In this document: positions 37,527-48,169 of the stretch, piece by piece
Layout: every line of letters begins with the position of its first letter
Position numbering within the stretch: position 1 is the first letter of the stretch
Origin: Nyssa sinensis
Lineage: Eukaryota; Streptophyta; Magnoliopsida; Cornales; Nyssaceae
DNA length: 64,000 nucleotides
NCBI GenBank assembly: GCA_008638375.1
Contig: CM018036.1
Span: 14,494,328 to 14,558,327 of the forward strand
Direction of reading: 5' to 3'
Notes under the pieces: model-generated
What the model was told of the DNA's origin: nothing
What the model saw: the letters and a program-made list of their open reading frames with translations, nothing else
The model's database searches: none
Program-made: the position numbers and the translations under genes

Positions 37527-39002
37527 ATGGTTGGATCAGGTTCACGCAGACGCACAATTATGACAGACCCATCGACCCTTTCCTTCCTCATCTACAGGGT
37601 CGACCGATCTTGCCGTCGATGGTATGCATAGTTTTCCTTTTTATTAATGATTATATAAATATGGTACTAACTGTTTTGATTTAATTTTTTCTAAAGCTTC
37701 GGCCACCACCTCTAGACGAGGGCACGGTAGGTCGAAGAACTGGAGTTTGCAAGCTCAGACTGGAGGTAGCAGGGGCGTGCGACTTCGAATTAAGCTACCT
37801 CCGAGCTTGCTGAAGCCCATTGGTAGGGTGGGCTACAATAGTTCACCACTGAGGTCGGCATCATTTGCCGACTACGCGCCCCACTCCATATTAGTGACTG
37901 GAGTCTCGGATCACTGACGTGGAGCGACGGGATATTCACGCACATGTCCTGGTATGTCTTTTATTATTGTATTCAACTAAATTTTAACATATCTAATGCC
38001 ATAATGTTTTGACAATGATATGCTTTACAGGAGAAGTTTGACATCGATCTCCACCTGCCTCATGTCATGAAGGCAGTGGACCATTACTTGAGAGCCTATT
38101 TCAGGGACTATCAACACAGGCTCCACATGCACTACAAGGCGGAGGTGGTAGGCAGTAGAGAGCCTCGCGACAGACCCCATAGGGGGGTGAAGGTGGAGGA
38201 TTGGATGTTACTATGCGACCGGTTCACTAGTAATGCATTCCAAGTAAAAATTATCAAAATTATTTTTGTTATATGATAAATCATTATCATTTATACTAAC
38301 ATTCTTTGTTTTGGCCAAGTGTAGGAACTTAGTCAGAAAAATAGCGAGAGCAGAAGCAAGCAAAAGGTGACCCACTATGGTGGATCACGTTCTTTTGTTA
38401 GGTATAGGCATGAGATGGTAATTTAATAAATGTATCAATTTCTTATTGTATAATGTATTCATGAAATCACTCTTCACAAGCTACTATTTATTTGCTCTAG
38501 CGAGACCAAGGAGACCGGTGCACCACCCAGCCTCTTTGATTTACAACAACCTCGAGAAGGGTTAAACTGGGCTTGAAACACAACGACTTTCTGTAAGTTA
38601 TTTATGTATATATACCAGTATTACTAATTTAATATTAATCTAAAGTTATAAAAGTATTAACATATATTTATGTTTTTATGGGAGGAGATGGTCCAGCTGC
38701 GTGCTCAGCCGACTCCTGAGGGTGAGGATCTGCCGACCAATGACCAGATACGGGAGACTGTTCTGGGAAAGAGGTGCGGATATGTGCGTGGCTTAGGGAG
38801 TGGGATGGATCCGATGACATCGACCTCTACCGTCAAGAGCGATGCTAGGTTTCACGCAGCCACCCAGAGAGTTGAGGCAACTGAGAGATGGAATGCAGAG
38901 CTGGAGCAGAGGATGACAGAGCTCTAAGAGTGCTAGACCCAGCTAGAGGCTCTTATGCAGACGGTCCTCAGCCAACAAGGAAGCTCTGTTCAGCCTTTGT
39001 AA
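37527..39002 (+). pseudogene. E1 TNP1-like (Transposase_24 family) gene, broken
   Basis: It starts MVGSGSRRRTI about 170 bp after the DUF4216 exon. Exons can be placed at about 37527-37620, 37698-37951, 38032-38243, 38325-38417, 38503-38594 and 38684-39002. Motifs include EKFDIDLHLPHVMKAVDHYL, GVKVEDWMLLCDRFTSNAFQ, SRSKQKVTHYGGSRSFV and RETVLGKRCGYVRGLGSG. TAA and TAG interrupt the last exon after MTEL (38928 on) and exon 2 looks frame-shifted. In En/Spm the product binds subterminal repeats and assists the transposase. Confidence 0.82.
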
Positions 39003-39109
39003 GTTTTTAAAATTATTTACTTTGGTGAATTTATTATTTATAGAAAATGTTACGTAAAATAAAAAGATTTCAGCCAAAGGGCCTACAAACTGCATGACAC
39101 ACATTTAAT

Positions 39110-41262
39110 ATGAAAACAGACTTGCACCAACTTATTTAATTTCATCGGTTTGAATGACTGTTAAAAATTTATGGAACTTTCCACTTCAAAAAGGCCCATT
39201 TTGGGATTTTGACGGACCAAAACATCGGATATCAGCCTTCAGACCCCGAAACCCCATCACACCTCACAAATGATAAAATAGACTTGCATGAACTTATGGC
39301 ACTCGGTTCGAATGCTCAGTTTGAAACTTATGCAAGTTTCAGCTCTAAAAAGGCCCATTTTGGGGTTTTGACCGACCAAAACACCAGATATCGGCCTACT
39401 AACCTCAAAACCCCATCACACACCTCAAAAATGATGAAATAGTCTTACAAAAACTTACGACACTCAGTTCAGATGCCCGGTTTAAAATTTATGCAAGTTT
39501 CAGGTCCAAAAAGGCCCATTTTAGGATTTTGACGGACCAAAACACCAGGATATCGGCTTATCGACCCCAAAACCCCATCACACACCTCAAAAATGATAAA
39601 ATATACTTGCACAAACTTACGACACTTCGCTAAAATGCCTGGTTTGAAATTTTTACAAGTTTCAGCTCAAAAAAGGTTCATTTTAGGGTTTTGACTGACC
39701 AAAGCACCAAATATCTACCTACTGACCTTGAAACCCCATCACACACCTCAAAAATGATAAAATAAATTTGTACAAACTTACGGCACTAGGTTTAGATTCC
39801 CGGTTTGAAACTTATGCAAGTTTCAACTCCAAAAAAGCCCATTTCAGAGTTTTGATCAACCAAAACACCAAATATCGGACTACCGACCCCAAAACCCCAT
39901 CACAGACCTCAAATATGATAAAATAGACTTGCAAAAACCTATGACACCGGTTCGAATGCCCAGTTTGAAACTTATGCAAGTTTCAGCTCCAAAAAGGCCC
40001 ATTTTAGGATTTTGACGGACCAAAACATTGGATATCGGCTTACCAACCCTAAAACCCCATCACACACCTCAAAAATGATAAAATAAACTTGTACAAACTT
40101 ATGACACTCGGCTAAAATGCCCGGTTTGAAACTTTTGCAAGTTTTCAGCATAAAAAAGGCCCTATTTTGAGGTTTTGACGGACCCAAACACCAGATATCA
40201 GCCTACCAACCTTGAAATCCTATCACACACCTCAAAAATGATAAAATAGACTTGCACGAACTTACGACACTAGGTTCGGATGACCGGTTTGAAACTTATG
40301 CAAGTTTCAGCTCCAAAAAAGCCCATTTTGGGGTTTTAACTGACTAAAATACCAAATATTGGCCTACCAATGCCAAAACCCCATCACACTCATCAAAAAT
40401 GATAAAATAGACTTGCACGAACTTACAGCACTCGGTTCGGATGCCTGTTTTGAAATTTATGCAAGTTTCAACTCCAAAAAGGCCCATTTTGGGGTTCTGA
40501 CAGACTAAAACAACGGATATTGGCCTACCGACCCTAAAACCCCATCACACCTTAAAAATGATAAAATGGACTTGAAAAAACTTATAACACTCGGCTCAAA
40601 TGTCCGGTTTGAAACTTTTGCAAGTTTCAGCTCAAAAAATGCCCATTTTGGGGTTTTGGCAGACCAAAATATCGGATATTGGCCTACCGACCCTGAAACC
40701 CCATCACACACCTCAAAAATGATAAAATAGTCTTGCAAAAAGTTATGGTACTCGGTTCGAATGTCCGGTTTGAAACTTATACAAGTTTCAGCTCCAAAAA
40801 GGCCCATTTTAGGATTTTGACAGACCAAAATACCAGATATCGGCCTACCGACCCCAAAACCCCATCACACACCTCAAAAATGATAAAATAAACTTGCACG
40901 AACTTACGGCACTCGGTTTGGATGCCCAGTTTGAAACTTAAGCAAGTTTTAGCTGCAAAAAGGCCCATTTTGGGGTTTTGACCGACCTAAACACTAGATA
41001 TCAACCAAACGAGCCCAAACCCATCAAAAACCTCAAAAATGATAAAATTGACTTGCACAAACTTACGACACTCGGTTTAGATGCCCAGTTTAAAACTTAT
41101 GCAAGTTTTTGCTCCGAAAAGGGCCTTTTTGGGGTTTTGACGGACCAAAATGCTGAATATTGGCCTAACTATCCCGAAACCCTATCACACACCTCAAAAA
41201 TGACAAAATAGACTTGCACAAACTTACAGCAATCAGTTCGGATCAGTGGTTTGCAACTTATG
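39110..41262 (+). repeat. E1 tandem array, about 13 units of 161-165 bp
   Basis: Each unit holds CCCCATCACACACCTCA, ATGATAAAATAGACTTGCA, GGTTTGAAACTTATGCAAG and CCCATTTTGGGGTTTTGAC. Units differ by scattered substitutions and small indels. The array lies between the TNP1-like gene and the conserved 3' block. Confidence 0.92.
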
Positions 41263-42040
41263 CTACTTTATGCCGTTCTTACTATTTATGCATGCAAAAA
41301 AAAAAAATTATTCACATTCTATGTTTCATATATATTTAATAATTGTTCTAATATGTATCATTTGATCTTTATTTCAGATTGATCGGGATTATTGCATCAC
41401 CGTCTTTATGTTTTGCACTGGGACTTATTATTTTTATTTGTTTTTTTTTCTTTTCATGGACATTTGTAGTTACATTTTTTAAGACAAATTTTTATTTTTC
41501 TATTTATTGTTAAATTATACTTTTACAAATGTACATAATTAGTATAATATATATATATATATATATGAATTTATTTTTCTTTTTCAATGTATTCATTTCA
41601 AAATGTTTGGATTTTACTGTATATTAGGATGATTAATACAGGTTTAAATAAGAATAAAGCAACAAATAAAACAAAGCAAATATGGTTTAAAAAAAAAAAA
41701 CTTTTAGCAATGCAGATAAAGGCGTCGCTAAATGTAAAGAAATAAATTTATTGCGACGCTTCAGATTTGTCGCTAAAGAATGTCAATACAATATTAGGGA
41801 CACCCAAAATGCGTCGCTAAAGATTACAATTAGCGACGCACACAGTATGTGTAGCTAAAAGCTACAATTAGCGATGCACACTGAGCGTCGCTAATAGTAA
41901 CCTTTAGCTATGCACATAGTGCGTAGCAAAAGGTTACAATTAGCAATGCACACTCTGTGCGTAGCTAAAAACTACCATTAGCGATGCACAATGTGTGCGT
42001 AGCTAAAAGCTACCATTAGCGACGCTCAGTGTGCGTCGCT
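41256..42040 (+). repeat. E1 conserved 3' block and first part of 3' subterminal array
   Basis: This block contains the intact (empty) forms of the sites into which LTR1 (TTTGCAACTTATGC) and LTR2 (GATTATTGCATC) inserted in X and E2. From 41700, motifs such as TTAGCGATGCACACTGAGC and GCGTCGCTAA occur until LTR3 interrupts. Confidence 0.85.
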
Positions 42041-44895
42041 TGTCACACTCCGAATTTTTCACAAACTCGGGGAGTGAGTGAAATAAACAAAAAGAGAATA
42101 ATAAAGGACAATTACATGCATTTCAAACACTAACCCAATTCTTATTCTGATACTAATCCATAGAGCCTTACCCGTTGTTTCATAACATACAAATAAACAT
42201 GTATAGTTTAGGGTTCATGCTATTATGTAACATCAAAATATACCCCAAGGGCCAAAATTCCTCCATGATCCACGTCTCCTCTGTTCTCTAAGACTTCCTT
42301 AAGTCTTAAGTATCAGGAGCATCATCTGTAATATGATATCCCATGAATAAGTCAGCTCAACAGCTGGTATAACATAATGCTAATACAAGAAACAAGATTA
42401 AGGCGTGGCATGTGCAAAGTGTAAATTTATAATCTAGATACTTTCCAGTTCATTAATACAACGCAATAAAAATATGCATGACACACCCATGTCTCATTTA
42501 CGGACCGCATCTGATGGATCCAAGTACCAACACCCGTTCACGGACCTCCCTCATTGGATTTGGGTACCAATGCAATGGCCAATTTTAGGGTTTTCACCAC
42601 AGGATCTACACCCTCATAATGCATAGCACCACGTGCTCAACCCACACCATGTTTCCAAAGGATTCACCATATGCCAATATGCTTTGATTTCACCACACAA
42701 TAATATAATCTCAATGAAGCATGCTTTAAATAATGTATCATACTCGAAGCAACAATAACATTTAAATCACAAAACTTGTTCCACATGAATACATGTCTCA
42801 TATAGTCAATTTAAACACATGGTCACAGTTCACGTTCATCACTTTACTAAATTCTCAAAGAATGTAAGAAACACACAAGCACGTAAACAACCAACTCTAA
42901 GTTATCAAGCAAACATGTTCCAAATAATTCTCCAACAACAATTAAGCATATAAATCATTTAATTTACTCATAAAATATTCCTAAACTTAGCCCTATTTCT
43001 TACTTAGCAAAATATCATACCTAATAGGGTTTGTCTCAACTCCAGGGAGTCGTGTCTACTACCCAGTCAAACTAATTAGTGGTAGTGCAGTCCTCTGGCT
43101 GTATCTGTCTAGAAGGTCAATCCGCATTTCCCTTTCCCCTAAGTGTCCCTAAGATTCACAAAGCATGTCTCACTCTATCGTCACTTGAATTTATGTTATT
43201 CATCAAATTTTATGTCTCTTTACTATTGGTATCTCTTTTACTTGAATGGACTCTACCATTGAGTCTAGAACGTCGAACAAAGTCGATTTAGGCTTTCGCA
43301 AAATTCAATTCGGACATCTGTACTAAAAAGGGTAAAATGGTCATTTTGCACTTTTACGGGTTCTTACTTCTTGAGACTCCTTTTCGCAAATCGGACTCCA
43401 CTGTTGAGTCTGGAATCTAAAAATAATAAAAATTCACTATTCTTTTATTTTAATTTGGAGTCCGTTTGACTGCTTTTTGATTTAAGGGCATTCCAATAAT
43501 CTCTCCCTTTTAAATTATTTAATCAATATTATTTTATTACTTGGGTCAATTCACAATCAACCATAAATTCTGGGCATAATTATAACTTCATAAGGCTCTA
43601 TTTTAATTTGAAATAACTAAACAATAATTTAGTCTAACCTTGTCTATCTACAGTCGACTACCACAAGCCCCCAACAAGGTTGAGCATATAGAAAAGCTAA
43701 AAAGGTCTCAACTTCCTTCACTTCCCAATCTTAGAGTGTCTCCTAAACTGTACATCTGAAATTGTACTCCCTCATGAAGTCTTTAAAATATCCCGTGTCC
43801 AAGTTCTAACATAGCAGCCACCATCACTCCATGTATATACTCCAAATCCATGTTTAAGATTCAACCTCCACCGCCCCTTGTATATCATGTTATTAGGCCC
43901 TGTATATGTCCCCAGGTCTACTGCTAGGTTGAACGGCTTCCTAGGACTAAACTAGCTCAAACCCGCACTCCTTATAACAACAACCCAAATTTTCGTGGCT
44001 TAATATATAGATTAGAAGTACAATGGAGCCAGTATATCCCAGTCACATGAAACTAAACAAAATTGATTCACAATGAGCTTTAAAAAGTAATGAACAGATA
44101 GTGACTTTAGGCTGAAAATCACCACTCCTAAAATCAATTCCATTCATGAGTATCACACGGCCATCCTTGAATTCCCATCCATCCCCACCGCCATCAAATC
44201 TGAATGAAACGAAAATTCCCATTTGAACAACCCATATCCCCTGCAAATCAATCCAACGCCATGGCCCAATCTTGTATGTTCCATTTTTGGGGTTTTGAAT
44301 TCAAGAATTGTTTGAACCAGATAATAAGATGTTGTTGCTGTGTCTACATAGGTGATCCCAGGGTTTGCGCAGCAACGGCCGAACACAATGGGTTGACCAC
44401 CACAGATCTGTCATCCCCAGTTCATCGTCGAATGTGACCGTGACAGCGACCACATTCCTCTCGGCTTCGCCCATGTAATTCTCCCCGATTCAATCCAAAC
44501 TTATCAGGATACCTCCCAAACCTGGTGGCGTACGAAACTCGACAAGCCGTTTAGTATCGAAAACTCGACAAGCCATGATTAAAGCATGACCACGATAGAA
44601 ATGACCTTGTTCAGTGCCATCCCCACCTCCATCGCCGCCCCTCCAGTTCTGCCGCTCATACCCCTGCTTCGCCGCCTCTACCCCTCTATCCTTGATCTCC
44701 CTCCCTCTTTAGGGCCTCACGTTCCTCTCTCTCTTTCTCCCTTTCTCTTGGTTGTCAGAGCGCCACTGCTGCTGCTGGTCCCTTTCCCCCTCTTCGCAAT
44801 CTCCCCCTTTTTCTCTCTCTTTCCTTTTCTCCCCCGTTCCGCTTCTCTCTCTAACCCTTGACCGCCCCCCTTTAGGGTCCACCGTTCCTGTCTCA

Positions 44896-44926
<31 letters not shown>

Positions 44927-45681
44927 TATAATGTGTGCATTTGCCAGCAACTTCCTTAAAGCTTCTAGTATATTACATCTATATATACATATAGATATTT
45001 TTACATTACACATAAGTGGCCTAAGTACACTATACTAATTGATATACAAATACATTCAAAAGTATTGCAGGCACATATGCGTAATTATTTTATGATATGT
45101 ATAACATATCTTACTGTATTAATATTTATTCCTTAAAATATTAAGTTCTGACATGTCGGTGAATTTCACATTAAGCTAGGGTATCTTTTACTATATTTAA
45201 TAATATTTTGTTTTTCATAAAATACTAATTATGAATGTCAATAAAGTTGACATAAAGCCGGCTCAATATCAATATTATTTATTTTACCGTCTCTGAGTGC
45301 CCGTTCGTGTCTTATATTATTTTTATTTTATATATATATTTTTTGTAACTATGATTCGTATCAGTCCCATTTATTTATCCCGGCACTCAGTTAACCAAGT
45401 TAATTATTTTTCGAACCTTTATTATTGGTGTTCTGGATTTATTTTATCTCTTCGAAAAATAATCCCGTTATGGCTTACTACCTTTTTGAACTAGTTCGGA
45501 TCATTAATGTCATAGAGCCTATTTTTCTTAGGTCGATAGTGTCGTCTGGGTCATGTCAAATTTTTGGGGTATTACACTACTTGACCCGGTCTACCTCAAT
45601 TTACGTGCCATGTCTCGAGTCAAGGTATTACAGCCTTACCTGCAAAACGAGAAATTCATCCTCAATTTTCTGGTCTCTACA
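42041..45681 (-). mobile_element. Solo LTR3 (Ty3/gypsy-like), inverted, in E1 3' subterminal array
   Basis: On the plus strand it begins TGTCACACTCCGAATTTTTC and ends TGGTCTCTACA. The 5-bp duplication TCGCT is at 42036-42040 and 45682-45686. It reads on the minus strand, shown by TTAGGGTTTTCACCACAGGATC (complement of the LTR1/LTR2 block) near 42585. Length is 3641 bp. In its own orientation the first bases are TGTAGAGACC, like LTR1, while TGTAATACCCC, like the start of LTR2, lies about 105 bp inside (ending at 45576). CT-rich sequence at 44600-44870 yields a spurious 91-codon ORF. No retroelement proteins were found. Confidence 0.83.
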
Positions 45682-45955
45682 TCGCTAATGGTAGCTTTTA
45701 GCGACTGCTCATTACATCCGTGTATAGTATTTGTGATGCCCATGCCCAATTATTAGCGACACCATGTGAGCATCGCTAATAGTTACCTTTAACGACGCAT
45801 ACAGGTATGTGCATCGCTAATAGTATTGGCGGCATGACTATTTGTGACGCCTTTAGTAACGCCCATTTGTATGTCGCAAAAGAGCTTTAGTCCACACATT
45901 TTGCTAGTATTAGTGACGCACGTGTGCATCGCTAATAGTGCCTTTTCCTATAGTG
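45682..45955 (+). repeat. E1 3' subterminal array, second part, and 3' terminus
   Basis: The array resumes with the TCGCT duplication and TAATGGTAGCTTTTAGCGAC and ends GTGCCTTTTCCTATAGTG, matching the E3 3' end apart from the first bases. Confidence 0.85.
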
Positions 45956-45958
45956 ACG

Positions 45959-46444
45959 GTTGGTGTCGCTAATAATGGATCATTAGCGACGATTCACGGT
46001 CATCACTAATAATGAATTATTAGCGACGCCCATTGTCGTTGGTAATACCTACATGTGGGACTTTTTAGTGACACCTTCTGTACGTCACTAAAAGTATATT
46101 ATTAGCGACGTCCATATCATGCGTCGTAATATTTTATTATTAACGATGCCCAATGATTTTTGTTGTACTATTAGCGACGTTTCATTTTATTATTAGCGAC
46201 GCTCGTTGTGCGTTGTTAATAGCCACTATTAGCAACATTTTTTATGTCATGTCACTAAAAGTGTCAGCCAGCGATGCTCGTTGTGCGTCATTAATAGTCA
46301 CTATTAGCGGCATATTATTTATGTCATGTCGTTAAAAGTGTCAGTGATGCCATGGCGACGCATATCTTAATACTATTTAGCGATGCGCAGAAAGACTATT
46401 AGCGACACACGCGGGCGTCGCTAATAGTACCCTTTCTTGTAGTG
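45959..46444 (+). mobile_element. CACTA remnant X, 3' terminus
   Basis: After the ACG duplication of E1, subterminal motifs (GGTGTCGCTAATAATGG, TTAGCGACGCCC) continue to a second, distinct CACTA end, CCCTTTCTTGTAGTG, at 46444. Together with 8969-9497 this makes about 1.0 kb of X, the same length as the corresponding 3' region of E3. The following GCT (46445-46447) would be the X duplication, but its partner is not in view. Confidence 0.78.
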
Positions 46445-47288
46445 GCTGGTGGTTGTGATTTTTAATAAATAGGCAATGCTAGAGGTCACAGAAGGGTTAG
46501 ATTTTGCAAGTGATAACCCATACTCGAGTTCTTGTACTTATTAAGTGAAAGTATTGGTGGGGAATTCATTTTTCTATAAGTGTTTACCTTAGGTTGGTTT
46601 TTTTTGGGAAATATTTTTGTTGCACCTCGAGCACTAGTGTGATCATGCCTCTATCCGGTGATGGACTAACATGTAAGCTAAGTCTCACTAAAATAGGTGA
46701 ATATATTTCACATGACTTCTCAATATTAGATGATGATATTACCACATGGCTCCCAATACTTTATCTACTTATTGCCCCTTTCTTTCAGCTATTATTCATT
46801 GATCTTGGGGGCATCTATGAGCTAATGAATAAATCTTTCCTCTAACGAGTCTTGCGTGTTGTGTATGTTTTTGGTTGAGATAAAGTGTGGAGCCCATCAA
46901 AAGACAAAGTTTGGAGAAAAAATGGCCCTGGGACACCTTCCACAACTTTTGATCAAAGAGGTCAGGAGTCGTAGTAGAGCCGACTCGAAACAATATGAGG
47001 CTTAAAGCAAAAAGAAAGAGTATAAATGAGTCCTTTTTCATTTTTTTAATATTAATATAAAAAAATTATTTAAAATTTATTCTTTTCTCTTTTTGAGATG
47101 CAAAGTTATTAATTAATTTTTTGTATTCATATGGTGCTAACATATACTTTTTAATTAATAGTATGACTAATTCCACTTAGTTTTTCTTGTAACATAGTTG
47201 ATCTTATATAAGATTTTATCAATTTTAATTTTTTAAAACTTTTCTCTGTAGAAATGTTTATTACAGGTATTGTCAATAATATTTTATA
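46445..47288. other. Spacer between X and E4, no gene recognised
   Basis: Open stretches at 46594-46845 (plus) and 46796-47041 (minus) show no known domain. It may contain decayed retroelement DNA but I cannot classify it. Confidence 0.5.
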
Positions 47289-47735
47289 CACTACAACAAA
47301 ATGCACTATTAGCGACGCGCATGTGCGTCGCTAATAGTGCAATTGTGCGTCGCTAAAGGTCTTTAGCGACGCCCAAACGTGCGTCGCTAAGGCGACACAA
47401 AAAGTGGCGTCGCTAATACTATTAGCAACGCACAAAACCGTTGGTGTCGATAAAAGTGCATATTAGCGATGCACATAACGCGTCGCTAATAATTGGATAC
47501 ATGCGTCGCCAATAATACCCAAGGGCGTATTGTGCGTCGCTAAAAATCACTTTTAGCGACGCTCCCTGTGCGTCGCTAAAAGTGATTATTAGCGACGCAC
47601 GGTTTATGCGTCGCCAATACTGACTTTTAGCGACGCTCACTGTGCATCGCTAAAAGTGATTTTTAGCGAATTTTTAAATTAAATTCAGACTTTTAGCGAC
47701 GCTATGGTGTGCATCGCTAAAAGTGTTTTTTTTTT
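47289..47735 (-). repeat. E4 3' terminal repeat and subterminal array
   Basis: The best preserved subterminal array: TTAGCGACGC and GCGTCGCTAA alternate as inverted pairs with loops of 5-10 nt (for example TTAGCGACGCGCATGTGCG at 47310). It ends in the TTTAAACCTGTATCAATC phrase near 47780. Confidence 0.9.
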
Positions 47736-48169
47736 TTTTACAACCATATCTGCTTTGTTTTAATATTGTTTTGTTCCTGTTTAAACCTGTATCAATCATC
47801 CATCCTGATATACAATAAAATCGAAGCATTCTGAAAATATTTTAAAGTAGAAAAATACATTCATATATATATTAAACTAATTATGTACAATTGTAAAAGT
47901 ACCATTCATCACTAAATAAAAAAATTAAAAATTGTCTCCAAAATGTTAGTACAGATGTCCATGAAAATAAAAAATAAAAATATTAAAGTTCCGATGCAAA
48001 ACATAAAGACGGCGCCGCGAACAATAATCCCCGATCAATCTGAAATAAAGATCAAACGATATATATTAGAACAATTATTAAATATATATGAACATAGAAT
48101 GTGAATAGTTTTTTGTTTTTTTTTTTTTTTGCATTCATAAATAGTAAGAACGACATAAAGTAGCATAAG

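Larger units (their letters stand above)
9498..45955 (+). mobile_element. CACTA transposon E1, host of nested insertions
   Basis: It starts CACTACAAAAAAATAGAC and ends CCTTTTCCTATAGTG, the complement of CACTATAGGAAAAGG. The flanks are ATG (9495-9497) and ACG (45956-45958), a 3-bp duplication with one C-to-T change at a CpG. Joining the flanks (using ACG) restores a normal palindromic subterminal unit of X. Removing E2, E3, LTR3 and their duplications leaves about 12,192 bp, close to E3 and E4. It carries a CT-rich 5' exon, a Ca2+-ATPase fragment in its first intron, a TNP2-like gene, a TNP1-like gene, a 161-bp array and both subterminal arrays. All its genes are broken. Confidence 0.82.

Noticed and set aside
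44586..45013. CT-rich ORFs in LTR3 (91 and 98 codons) as genes
   Set aside because: Low-complexity composition (L/P/S or R/G/E), on opposite strands of the same CT-rich stretch, inside a solo LTR.
10157..45955. Pairing the CACTA start at 10157 with the end at 45955 because both are flanked by ACG
   Set aside because: That would cross with the 9498 and 18450 ends. The 9498 leader matches that of the TNP2-carrying E4, and the 10157-18450 pair has matching ACG on both sides and a good empty-site join.
46796..47041. 81-codon minus-strand ORF as a secreted peptide gene
   Set aside because: A hydrophobic start alone is weak; no start context, conservation or family match could be seen.
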